Below are positions 46,638 through 53,590 of a DNA stretch of 54,161 bases, piece by piece. The stretch's first letter is position 1, and the number at the start of each line of letters is the position of its first letter. The position numbers and the translations under genes were made by a program. This stretch comes from Gemmatimonadota bacterium. Lineage in GTDB: Bacteria; Gemmatimonadota; Gemmatimonadetes; Gemmatimonadales; GWC2-71-9. The stretch is taken from contig QHUY01000007.1 in the NCBI GenBank assembly GCA_003223415.1, positions 1 through 54,161 of the forward strand, read 5' to 3'. Under the pieces are notes generated by a model that saw only the letters and a list, made by a program, of their open reading frames with translations, searched no databases and was not told the origin of the DNA.

Positions 46638-47738
46638 CTACTTCACGAGTTCGAGCAATTTCGAGAGGGAGTCTGTAGGCAGCGGCCCCGCGATCTCCAC
46701 CCGCAGGCCGCCCACGTACCGCGCCAGCCGCTCGACGCCTTGGGACTGGGCCGCCGCTGCAGCGTAGTCTCGGGCCGCGAGTGAGTCCGCCCGCGCGCGG
46801 CTCCGCAGGCTCACTTCCGGCCGATCCGCCCGCCGCTGGAAGAGCTGGACCACCGTCGCCTGATCCACCGCCTGCTCGACCAGGATCACGCCGTCGCCCA
46901 AGGGGCTGCGACGCACGTCTCGCACCGGCAGACCGGGGATGGTGACGGGGTTGACGCCGAGGGTCGGGCGTGCGGCGTCGAGGCCGATGATCGTCCAGCT
47001 CGATGTGAGCACCACCAGGCTCCGGCCGCGGACCGGCCGCGCCTGCCCGGTCACTACGCCTCCGTCCACCTCAGCGGGTACATTTGCCGCGGTCGTCGGG
47101 GGGGGTGTCGCCTTCAGCTCGGCGCGCGGCTGCGCCTGCGCGATCGCGGGCGCGACCTGGAGGGGAGCGGCCGCTGCGCTCGCACCCGCGGAGGGCCGTG
47201 GCTCGGATTCGGCCGCGACCCGATCGGCGGCCCGCTCGTCGGCCCGGCCGCCGGTCGGAATCGTGCCTGGCGTGACGACCCGTTGCTGCCGCTCCTCGCG
47301 CGCCGGCTCCATTGACCGGAGCGCCAATGCGTTCGTGGCTCCGGTATCGGCGCGCGTGGCCTTCGCGACGCTGCCCCCGGGAAGGGAGGGGGGGGGCGCG
47401 CGCATCGCCCGAGCGCCACCCAAGTACCAGCCGAGCCCCAGCGCCAGGAGAACCGTGGCCGCCCAGACTGCGGGCAACCGGAACTGCCACAACGGCCGCG
47501 GCTGGGGAGGGGGGGGGGAGGGGGAGGGGCGCAGCTGGTGGAAGGGGGGGATGGCGCGTTCGGGCGGCGTCGCCAGCGCGAGCAGGGCGTCGGCTCGCTC
47601 GATCAGCCCCCGCTCCTCGTCCAGCCGCGCGCGGCAAGCAGGGCAGGAGGCCAGGTGGGCCTCGAGCTGCGCCCGCTCTACGGGTGAAAGCTGCCCGTCG
47701 AGATAGGCGTGCAGTGTACCGTCATCCGCGTGCGACAT
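46638..47738 (-). CDS. Zinc-binding anti-sigma factor with membrane anchor
   Basis: 366 residues. N-terminal zinc-finger anti-sigma domain: H10, H28-x3-C32-x2-C35 (HLASCPACRARL). A Pro-rich linker precedes one membrane helix (AVWAATVLLALGLGWYLGG, near 90-108). A long periplasmic part follows, with a low-complexity Ala/Pro stretch and a conserved-looking domain near 240-340. It should hold the ECF sigma factor encoded immediately upstream until a periplasmic signal arrives. The ATG at 47738 overlaps the sigma gene by 17 nt (another at 47750 is possible). Confidence 0.82.
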   Translation of the reverse strand: MSHADDGTLHAYLDGQLSPVERAQLEAHLASCPACRARLDEERGLIERADALLALATPPERAIPPFHQLRPSPSPPPPQPRPLWQFRLPAVWAATVLLALGLGWYLGGARAMRAPPPSLPGGSVAKATRADTGATNALALRSMEPAREERQQRVVTPGTIPTGGRADERAADRVAAESEPRPSAGASAAAAPLQVAPAIAQAQPRAELKATPPPTTAANVPAEVDGGVVTGQARPVRGRSLVVLTSSWTIIGLDAARPTLGVNPVTIPGLPVRDVRRSPLGDGVILVEQAVDQATVVQLFQRRADRPEVSLRSRARADSLAARDYAAAAAQSQGVERLARYVGGLRVEIAGPLPTDSLSKLLELVK

Positions 47739-48225
47739 GTTTTCCCTCACTTCCGTCTTCGTAAGCCTCTAGCAGCCGCCGCCGGGCCCGGGCCAGCGTG
47801 GTGCCCACGGCGCCGTGCGCCAGGCCCGTCTGGGCGGCGATCTCGTCGTACGACATGCCGGCGTCCCACAGCAGCAGCGCCTCGCGGTCCCGTGGCGTCA
47901 GCCGCGCCAGCGCTGCGCGCACCCGCGCGCGCCGGGTCTCCGCGTCAATCTCCTCTTCCGGCGCACCGCTCACCGCAGCCGGCTCACCCTTGAGGAGCGT
48001 CAGGTGCCGGCGCTCGCGCGCCGCGCGGCGTGCTTCGTCCCGCGCCAGGTTCGCCGCCACCACGAACAGCCAGCCTCGCGCATTCTCGGGTTGGTGCACC
48101 AGCGCCCGGGCGAACGCCTCCTGGGCAAGGTCCTCCGCGCGATCGGCGTCCCACACCTTGCGATACAGGAACCGCACGAGCGCGCGGAAGGTGGTCTTGT
48201 AAACCTCGGCCAAGTCCTCGGGCAT
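47722..48225 (-). CDS. ECF RNA-polymerase sigma factor
   Basis: 167 residues. Region 2 begins VYKTTFRALVRFLYRKVWDADRAEDLAQEAFARAL, then GWLFVVAANLARDEARRA. Region 4 is LTPRDREALLLWDAGMSYDEIAAQTGLAHGAVGTTLARARRRLLEAY, a complete helix-turn-helix. It directs RNA polymerase to its own regulon when released by the anti-sigma factor downstream. The ATG at 48225 starts the conserved part; upstream in-frame codons lie in heptamer repeat DNA and are rejected. Confidence 0.88.
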   Translation of the reverse strand: MPEDLAEVYKTTFRALVRFLYRKVWDADRAEDLAQEAFARALVHQPENARGWLFVVAANLARDEARRAARERRHLTLLKGEPAAVSGAPEEEIDAETRRARVRAALARLTPRDREALLLWDAGMSYDEIAAQTGLAHGAVGTTLARARRRLLEAYEDGSEGKHVARG

Positions 48226-48230
48226 GGTCA

Positions 48231-48327
48231 AATGCGGAATGGGGAATGCGGAATGCGGAATGTAACGGCCGCGCTCCTCTTCGAACTCGCCCTTCCATTC
48301 CGCATTCCGCGCTCCGCATTCCACATT
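48231..48327. repeat. Heptanucleotide inverted-arm hairpin, copy F
   Basis: The left arm (48231-48262) has units GCGGAAT, GGGGAAT, GCGGAAT, GCGGAAT. The right arm (48294-48327) is their reverse complement with small variants; 31-nt loop. It fills the whole gap between the VIT/VWA gene and the sigma gene on the minus strand, where the sigma promoter would be expected. Confidence 0.72.
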
Positions 48328-48331
48328 CGTC

Positions 48332-50503
48332 TCACTGGCGGAACTGTTTCGCTAGCTCCGCGAGCTCCCCTTCGCGCCAGGATTCCAGGCCACCCTCCTG
48401 AATCTTCACGCTCACACGCCGCCCGGCCACCAGCACGGCCGGTTGCAACGCCGCGGGCTGCACGAGCTCCGGCAGGGCGCGCAACAGGGCGAAGTAAGCC
48501 GGGCTGAAGGGCGCGACCGTGACGACCCGCAACGAGTCGCCGTGGTGGGTGTCCGTCCAGACGTTGTCCTTGTGGAGGAACAGCCGCGCGCCAATCCGCT
48601 CGACACGCTGACCGCGCGTCAGGCTCCTGTTGACGGCCGCCGAATCCGCCTTCGCGGCCGTTCCGGTCACGACGATCGCGTCCAGGCTCATGCTGCTGCG
48701 GAGCCTCGCCTGCTCCTGCGCTTGCGCCACAGCGCCGGCCCCCGCCTGATCGCGCGGAGCCGACATCGGCACGGGGGGCCCTGGAAAGGCGACGATGCCG
48801 GGTTCCTGCACGAGGTACGACGTGTACTCGGTCAGGATCCCGTAGCGCAACGCCAGCTCTCGCAATTCTCGCATGATCTCGGGATTTTGGCCGTGCAGCC
48901 GGATCTCTTGAGACAGGCTGCCCGCTTTGCGCGCCGCCCAGAGCTGCTCGATGTAGCGCGCATCGGCGCTCTCCCTGTCACTGGCCGTTGTGTTGAATCG
49001 CTCTTCGTGGCCGCCCCGCTGTCCGCGCACGGCGATGGACCACTCCCCACTCCCCACGCCTCTGTATCTCCCGAACACCACCATCTCATCGCCTGCGAAC
49101 AGGTCCGGCAAGTGCTCGGGCTCCACGTCGTACACCTCGAGCCCCGAACCGGCCGAGAGGGCGAGGTCGGTGAGCACGGGGCTGGCGATCTTGCTCGCCA
49201 GGTCGCCCACCGTCGCCTCGAGGTCGGCGCCGGGGCGGACGTACTCGGTGACGCCGCGGGCCCGTTCCGTCAGCCGGTCGAGCAGATAGGTGTTGACGTC
49301 GTACCCGATGCCGAAGGCGAACACTCGGAACGCGCCCCGATTGTGCTCGGCCCCGTCGGCGATGTGCTCGGGGTCCGAGTCGCCTACCGTCGGCAGCCCG
49401 TCGGTGAGGAAGACGACCACTCCCAGCGTCCCGGCCGCCGGCGCCGCCGAGAACGCTTCCGTCAGCGCCCCCGCGATGTTGGTACCGCCTTCGGCCTCGA
49501 GGGACCGGATCCACTGTTCCGCGTCGCGGCGAGCGTCGGTGGAGACCGGCGTCCACTCGGAGCGGTACCGGCGCACACTGCTCGAGAACGCGACGAGCCG
49601 AAACCGATCGCCCTCGCGCAGCGTGGCGAGCAGTTGCACCAGCGCGCCCTTCGCCTGCTCGATCTTCTCCCCGGACATCGAGCCCGAGATGTCGAGCACG
49701 GCGACGAGGTCGCGGTGCACCGCGGCCGCGTCACGGGCGGCGCCCGGCGCGAGCAGCAGCATGAAGTAGCCGTCTTCGCCGCCGGGGTGGTGCGTGAGGA
49801 GCGACATTCCCACGAGTCCGCGCGCGAGCGGCAGCAGGAGCTCCAGGTCGCCGCGTGCACCGGAGTCGGCCAGCGTGATCTCGAGCTGGTCGCTGCGGCG
49901 CGTCGTGCGCACCTGGTGCGTCGGGGAATACGGGTCGCCGAACCGCGCCCCGCTGTCCACCACGACGCGAATGCTGCGCGGCGCGGCGTCCGGACCCGCG
50001 GAGTAGCGCAGCCGCCACGCGTCGCCCACCCGGTCGAGCACCTGCGTATAGCGCAGTGTGATCTTGCGCGTCTCCCCGGGGTTGATGGGGAAGACCCGGG
50101 CGCGCACCAGGCCGTGGCCGGCCAGCTCGATCAGCGCCGGGTCGCGCTTCCTCCGCACGATGCCCTCGTAGATGGCGCGCGCCTGGGCCGCGTCCATCGT
50201 CTCGCCACGCAGCTCCTGGTCGCCCTGCCACAGCGAGAAGCTGCTGAAAACGGCCTCGCCGGGGAGGGGATAGAGATACGTGCCCTCACCCAGACCGGGC
50301 CCGCGGTTTTGAAACCATTCCTCGACCGTCACCCGGGCTACCCGACCCGTGACCGCGGCTTGAACGGCGCTGCGGACCCGGACGATGCCGGCGCCGGGCA
50401 GCGGGTGCATGGGCTCGATCCAGCCCTGCGCTGTCAGCGCGAGGGAGGGAGCCGCGACGAGGGCCAGGATCAGCGTGGACAGGCGGAATGTGAGGCTGCG
50501 CAT
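48332..50503 (-). CDS. VIT + von Willebrand factor A domain protein, secreted
   Basis: 723 residues. Signal peptide (LSTLILALVAAPSLALTAQ). The VIT domain (residues about 35-170) has VTVEEWFQNRGPGLGEGTYLYPLP and IYEGIVRRKRDPALIE. The VWA domain has an intact MIDAS motif D-x-S-x-S (AVLDISGSMSGEKIEQAK, near 275), a Thr in EGGTNIAGAL and an Asp in FLTDGLPTVGD near 375. The C-terminal part contains LDAIVVTGT, like the plug start of TonB receptors. Related bacterial proteins resemble inter-alpha-trypsin inhibitor heavy chains; function unknown. First gene of the unit leading to the sigma and anti-sigma genes. A heptamer arm (49039-49058) encodes RGVGSGEWS. Confidence 0.85.
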   Translation of the reverse strand: MRSLTFRLSTLILALVAAPSLALTAQGWIEPMHPLPGAGIVRVRSAVQAAVTGRVARVTVEEWFQNRGPGLGEGTYLYPLPGEAVFSSFSLWQGDQELRGETMDAAQARAIYEGIVRRKRDPALIELAGHGLVRARVFPINPGETRKITLRYTQVLDRVGDAWRLRYSAGPDAAPRSIRVVVDSGARFGDPYSPTHQVRTTRRSDQLEITLADSGARGDLELLLPLARGLVGMSLLTHHPGGEDGYFMLLLAPGAARDAAAVHRDLVAVLDISGSMSGEKIEQAKGALVQLLATLREGDRFRLVAFSSSVRRYRSEWTPVSTDARRDAEQWIRSLEAEGGTNIAGALTEAFSAAPAAGTLGVVVFLTDGLPTVGDSDPEHIADGAEHNRGAFRVFAFGIGYDVNTYLLDRLTERARGVTEYVRPGADLEATVGDLASKIASPVLTDLALSAGSGLEVYDVEPEHLPDLFAGDEMVVFGRYRGVGSGEWSIAVRGQRGGHEERFNTTASDRESADARYIEQLWAARKAGSLSQEIRLHGQNPEIMRELRELALRYGILTEYTSYLVQEPGIVAFPGPPVPMSAPRDQAGAGAVAQAQEQARLRSSMSLDAIVVTGTAAKADSAAVNRSLTRGQRVERIGARLFLHKDNVWTDTHHGDSLRVVTVAPFSPAYFALLRALPELVQPAALQPAVLVAGRRVSVKIQEGGLESWREGELAELAKQFRQ

Positions 50504-50602
50504 GATGGCTCTTCCGGGGCTTGGGATGCCCAGAGAGACGCGCGGCGGCCGGCGCCATGCACAGGGTTGCGGGAATGCCTGAGGGGGCCGCAATCTTTGG
50601 CC

Positions 50603-50965
50603 GTGGCTCGGTTCACGTTCAGCCGGCTCAACCGCCTCCCCACGCAGGAAGAGGGACTGCGTCGCTACACGGTGCTCAACGCGCCGGGGATGCTGGCAGA
50701 GGGGGGGGGAGGACTCGAGGTGGGGCATGCGGTGCTGAAGCCGGGCGCCGACGTGTCGATCGCGGCCGATGCCCAACGCACGCTGGTCTTCACGATCGCA
50801 GGGCGAGGGGCCATCCTGCTCGACGACAACCGCATCGAAGTGGCGGCCGACGACCTCGTGTACATCGAGCCCGGCTGCTCCTACGCTCTCAAGACCGTCG
50901 GGATCTCGGACTGGGTGTACGTGGTGGTGCGGGGCGGTGAGGGGAGACCTGGCGGTCTGGGCTAG
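50603..50965 (+). CDS. Small single-domain cupin
   Basis: 120 residues. Cupin barrel with LKPGADVSIAADAQRTLVFTIAGRGAILLDDNRIEVAADDLVYIEPGCSYAL: motif 1 lacks the usual H-x-H-x3-4-E set, while motif 2 keeps a P-G-C-S-Y turn, so metal binding is doubtful. GTG at 50603; a G10 run at 50700-50709 gives the EGGGG loop. Divergent from the VIT gene. The stop TAG is the first three bases of the inverted-repeat element. Confidence 0.65.
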   Translation: MARFTFSRLNRLPTQEEGLRRYTVLNAPGMLAEGGGGLEVGHAVLKPGADVSIAADAQRTLVFTIAGRGAILLDDNRIEVAADDLVYIEPGCSYALKTVGISDWVYVVVRGGEGRPGGLG

Positions 50966-51071
50966 TACCGTTCCAACTTGTTCCGCCGAATGGCCCGGCG
51001 ACGTGCCCCCCGCGTGGATGCGTGGTCGTTTCCGTCCTCTATGCTAGGCACGAATAGTTGGAACGGCACTA
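50963..51071. mobile_element. Inverted-repeat miniature element, copy 3 (109 bp)
   Basis: Left end TAGTACCGTTCCAACTTG, right end (reverse complement) TAGTGCCGTTCCAACTATT, TA at both boundaries. It lies between two convergent genes and provides the TAG stop of both: the cupin on the left (50963-50965) and the rhodanese/MBL gene on the right (51071-51069). No coding capacity. Confidence 0.72.
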
Positions 51072-52235
51072 GGCGGCGCCTGGGACGGCGCACTGGTTCG
51101 GGCCGAACTCCACGATCTCGGCGTCCGCCTCGGACAGCGACATGAGTCCCAGATTCGCCAGCTTGATGGTCCGGTAGGCTTCCGGGGGCGTGACGGTCTG
51201 CCCCGTCACCCAGGCGAGGAACACCTGCTCGTCCTGGATCGCGACGGCCTCGTTGGTAGCGGCGATCACGTCGAACCGCGCGGCCACGCCGCGATCGGCC
51301 CGGCGCTCTCGCTCGCTGGCGTAGTGGGCCGGCAGCACCAGCAGCTCGCCCGGCCAGGAGCGACGCACGCGCTCCAGGCTGCGCCACAGCAGCTTCCCCC
51401 AGGCTGCTCCTTGGCCGCCGAGGTCCGGACGGCCGACCGACTGCACGAACAGGAAGTCGCCAGTGAGCGCGAGTCCCGCACCGTCGTCCGCGATCAGACA
51501 GACGCTGCCGAGGGTGTGGCCGGGGAGGTGCTCGACCTGTAGCGTCGCTCGCCCGAAGGCGATCTGGTCGCCGTCGGCGAGCGGCCGATACTCGAGTCGG
51601 CCCGGCGCGCCGTCGTAGGGCGAGCGGGCGTCGTCGGGATGCAGGCGGTAGGGCACGCCCCACCGCGCGGCCACGGCGCCTGCCCCGCTCAGATAATCGG
51701 CGTGCATGTGGGTGTCGAGCACGGCCACCGGCCGTGCACGGAGCTCGGCGAGGAGCGCGTCGTAGCGCTCCACGTGCCGGCCCGGATCCACCACCACCGC
51801 TTCCCCTTGGCTGGCGAGCACGTAGCTCAACGCCCCCTTGCCGACGCGGTCCACCTGCACCACGTGCTCGAGCGAGGGCGTGGAGGCGAGACGGCGCGGG
51901 ACGTATACCGCCTCCCAGGCCGCCATGCCGCCTGTCACCGAATAGGCCTCGACGCCGCGCTGGCGCAGGAAGGCGGTCGCCTGCTTGCTGCTGTTGCCGT
52001 GCCCACAGATCACCGCCACGGGGCGCGCGGCGTCGAGCGCCAGCGGCTCGAGACTCGGCAGCCGGTAGATCTCCGAGGCCGGCATGGCGCGAAAGTCGAG
52101 GGCGCGACCAAACTGCACGCGGCTGCGCGCGACCTTCTCCGGAGCGCGGATGTCGAGGACCTGGACCGGCTCCCCGCCGTCGAGCCGGCGGGCGAGTTCC
52201 TCGACCGACAGCTGCGGCAACGCGGGATCGCTCAT
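51069..52235 (-). CDS. Rhodanese - metallo-beta-lactamase fusion (persulphide dioxygenase-like)
   Basis: 388 residues. The N-terminal rhodanese domain has the active Cys77 in a ICGHGNSSKQ loop. The MBL domain (from about 120) has T-H-M-H-A-D-Y at 175-181, PGHT near 235, TGDFLF near 260 and PAHY near 305. The second motif carries Tyr where canonical enzymes have H-x-H-x-D-H. Relatives oxidise glutathione persulphide to sulphite and the rhodanese domain transfers sulphane sulphur, so sulphide detoxification is likely. The C-terminal extension (TGQTVTPPEAYRTIKLANLG) matches the fused family. Confidence 0.85.
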   Translation of the reverse strand: MSDPALPQLSVEELARRLDGGEPVQVLDIRAPEKVARSRVQFGRALDFRAMPASEIYRLPSLEPLALDAARPVAVICGHGNSSKQATAFLRQRGVEAYSVTGGMAAWEAVYVPRRLASTPSLEHVVQVDRVGKGALSYVLASQGEAVVVDPGRHVERYDALLAELRARPVAVLDTHMHADYLSGAGAVAARWGVPYRLHPDDARSPYDGAPGRLEYRPLADGDQIAFGRATLQVEHLPGHTLGSVCLIADDGAGLALTGDFLFVQSVGRPDLGGQGAAWGKLLWRSLERVRRSWPGELLVLPAHYASERERRADRGVAARFDVIAATNEAVAIQDEQVFLAWVTGQTVTPPEAYRTIKLANLGLMSLSEADAEIVEFGPNQCAVPGAA

Positions 52236-52268
52236 GGGCTCTTAGTGTCGCAAGTGCCTCCCGGAAAT

Positions 52269-52298
52269 GCAACGGCCTCCAAGTGCGGAGGCCGTTGC
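52269..52298. terminator. Hairpin terminator, downstream of the barrel gene
   Basis: GCAACGGCCTCC (52269-52280) pairs perfectly with 52287-52298 around a 6-nt loop, 27 nt past the minus-strand barrel gene. It is followed on the minus strand by ATTTCC, a weak U-tract. Confidence 0.65.
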
Positions 52299-52323
52299 TG
52301 ATGGCTGACGGCTGACGGCTGAA
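52299..52323. repeat. 7-nt tandem repeat (unit GGCTGAC) at the end of the barrel gene
   Basis: About three units of GGCTGAY directly after the hairpin at 52269-52298. A looser version (TGACCGGTGATGGCTGATGGCC) lies at 53566-53587, in the same position relative to the next barrel gene, also beside a hairpin. The arrangement hairpin + heptamers + stop is therefore duplicated with the genes. Confidence 0.55.
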
Positions 52324-52324
52324 G

Positions 52325-53422
52325 CTACTGCAGCGGCACCGTCAGGCCCAACGAGATGCCGGTGACGTTAGCGGCCGGGAATCTCGGGTTGGTCCGCCGC
52401 GCCGGGAACATGGTGTGGCTCAGCTCAATGCGCCCACCGAGCTCGTCGGACAGACCGAACCGGTAGCCTGCGGCCACGACGCCGCCCGGGCGCGCGTAGG
52501 CTGGCGTACCCGTGATCTTGACGTACTGGGCGTCGCCGCCAGCCGCGGCGTACCAACCGCCGTGGATGGCGTAGTCGAGGCGCGCGGCGATGTTGGACGT
52601 AGCGGAAGTGAGGCTCCCCGGTCCTGCCTGCTGCAGGCGGTGCAGGTCGAACCCGGGCTCGACTGCGAGCCGCTTCCCAATCGGGAAGATGGCGAACAGC
52701 GTCGGCGGCATTAAGCTGCGACTGCCTTGACCGAGGAAGGAGAGCATCGTGAAGTTGTTCGCGGCAGCGTTGTTCCGGATGCCGTGGATCTGGCTGTATC
52801 CGGCCGACACGCCGATCACCTGCCTCCACAGGCTGCGTGCAGGTCCTGCGGCCGCGCGTCGCGAAGTACCGCCACCAGAGGTGGCCGACAGCCCGAACAG
52901 CAGGGCGTAAACGTCCCGCGGGCCGTAGCGGTCCGTCTTACTCATGAGGTTGATCCGGGCTTCGACGCGCCCCCGCAGCGAGCCGGTGAGGTGCATACGA
53001 TACCCCCCGGCGATGAGTGCGCCGAGCTGAGTCTCCTCGAGGGCGGTGCCGCTTTGGTGGCCCAGGGTCAGGCCGGCCGCCCCGTACAACTTTGGGCTCA
53101 GCGCGTAATCCAAGCGCAGCCCCACGTCGGCCAACGTCGTATTGAGCGTTTGCTGGGTTTGTGACACGGAGAACGACGGCTCGATGGCGAGCTTCGGACT
53201 CCAGGGGATGACCGCGAACACCGCGGTGTAACTGGGTCGTGCGGGCGCAATGTCCAGTCCCGGGAGGTCGAACAGATCGATGCGATCGTTCAGGCCGGTG
53301 CCAGCCGGCTTGACTCGCGCAAAGCCTCCCTGAATGCCGATCTCCGAGCGCCACAGCTGCTGCGCGCGCAGTGCCGGAGCGGCCAGTAGACCGAACAGGG
53401 CAAAGACGAAGAGCTTCTTCAT
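52325..53422 (-). CDS. Outer-membrane beta-barrel protein with internal duplication
   Basis: 365 residues. Signal peptide (MKKLFVFALFGLLAAPALRAQ). Two homologous halves: SEIGIQGGFARVK near 26 and QVIGVSAGYSQIH near 203, each followed by LAIEPSF/LAVEPGF and alternating beta-strands (ARLDYAIHGGWYAAAGG; GYRFGLSDELGGRIELSHTMF). It ends in an amphipathic strand (GISLGLTVPLQ). Probable porin-like or transport barrel; no specific family recognised. A clear GGAGGG site precedes the ATG, and a CRP-like palindrome lies about 60 nt upstream. Confidence 0.7.
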   Translation of the reverse strand: MKKLFVFALFGLLAAPALRAQQLWRSEIGIQGGFARVKPAGTGLNDRIDLFDLPGLDIAPARPSYTAVFAVIPWSPKLAIEPSFSVSQTQQTLNTTLADVGLRLDYALSPKLYGAAGLTLGHQSGTALEETQLGALIAGGYRMHLTGSLRGRVEARINLMSKTDRYGPRDVYALLFGLSATSGGGTSRRAAAGPARSLWRQVIGVSAGYSQIHGIRNNAAANNFTMLSFLGQGSRSLMPPTLFAIFPIGKRLAVEPGFDLHRLQQAGPGSLTSATSNIAARLDYAIHGGWYAAAGGDAQYVKITGTPAYARPGGVVAAGYRFGLSDELGGRIELSHTMFPARRTNPRFPAANVTGISLGLTVPLQ

Positions 53423-53482
53423 CAGTCCCTCCAGTCATGGGTCCGTCTGCGCTCCCAACCTTCACTTAACTTCAGGCGGCTC

Positions 53483-53498
53483 AGTGACATAAGTCACA
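53483..53498 (-). promoter_or_regulatory. CRP/FNR-family-like operator upstream of the barrel gene
   Basis: On the minus strand TGTGACTTATGTCACT: TGTGA-N6-TCACT, one base from the CRP consensus TGTGA-N6-TCACA, with an inner perfect GTGAC-TTAT-GTCAC. It lies 61-76 nt before the start codon of the barrel gene, a normal activator position. Confidence 0.5.
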
Positions 53499-53526
53499 CC
53501 ATTCTGGGCCAGACCCCAAAACGCAA

Positions 53527-53551
53527 CGGCCCTCGAGGTTTGCGAGGGCCG
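53527..53551 (-). terminator. Hairpin terminator after the second barrel gene
   Basis: CGGCCCTCG (53527-53535) pairs with CGAGGGCCG (53543-53551). On the minus strand the stem is followed by TTGCGTTTTGG. It lies 40 nt beyond the stop of the partial barrel gene and before the next gene's promoter. Confidence 0.7.
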
Positions 53552-53590
53552 CCATTGGAGGCTGACCGGTGATGGCTGATGGCCGACGGC

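Noticed and set aside
48443-50602. Long plus-strand open frame upstream of the cupin
   Set aside because: It runs antisense to the VIT/VWA gene and has no recognisable sequence; only the part from GTG 50603 is cupin-like.
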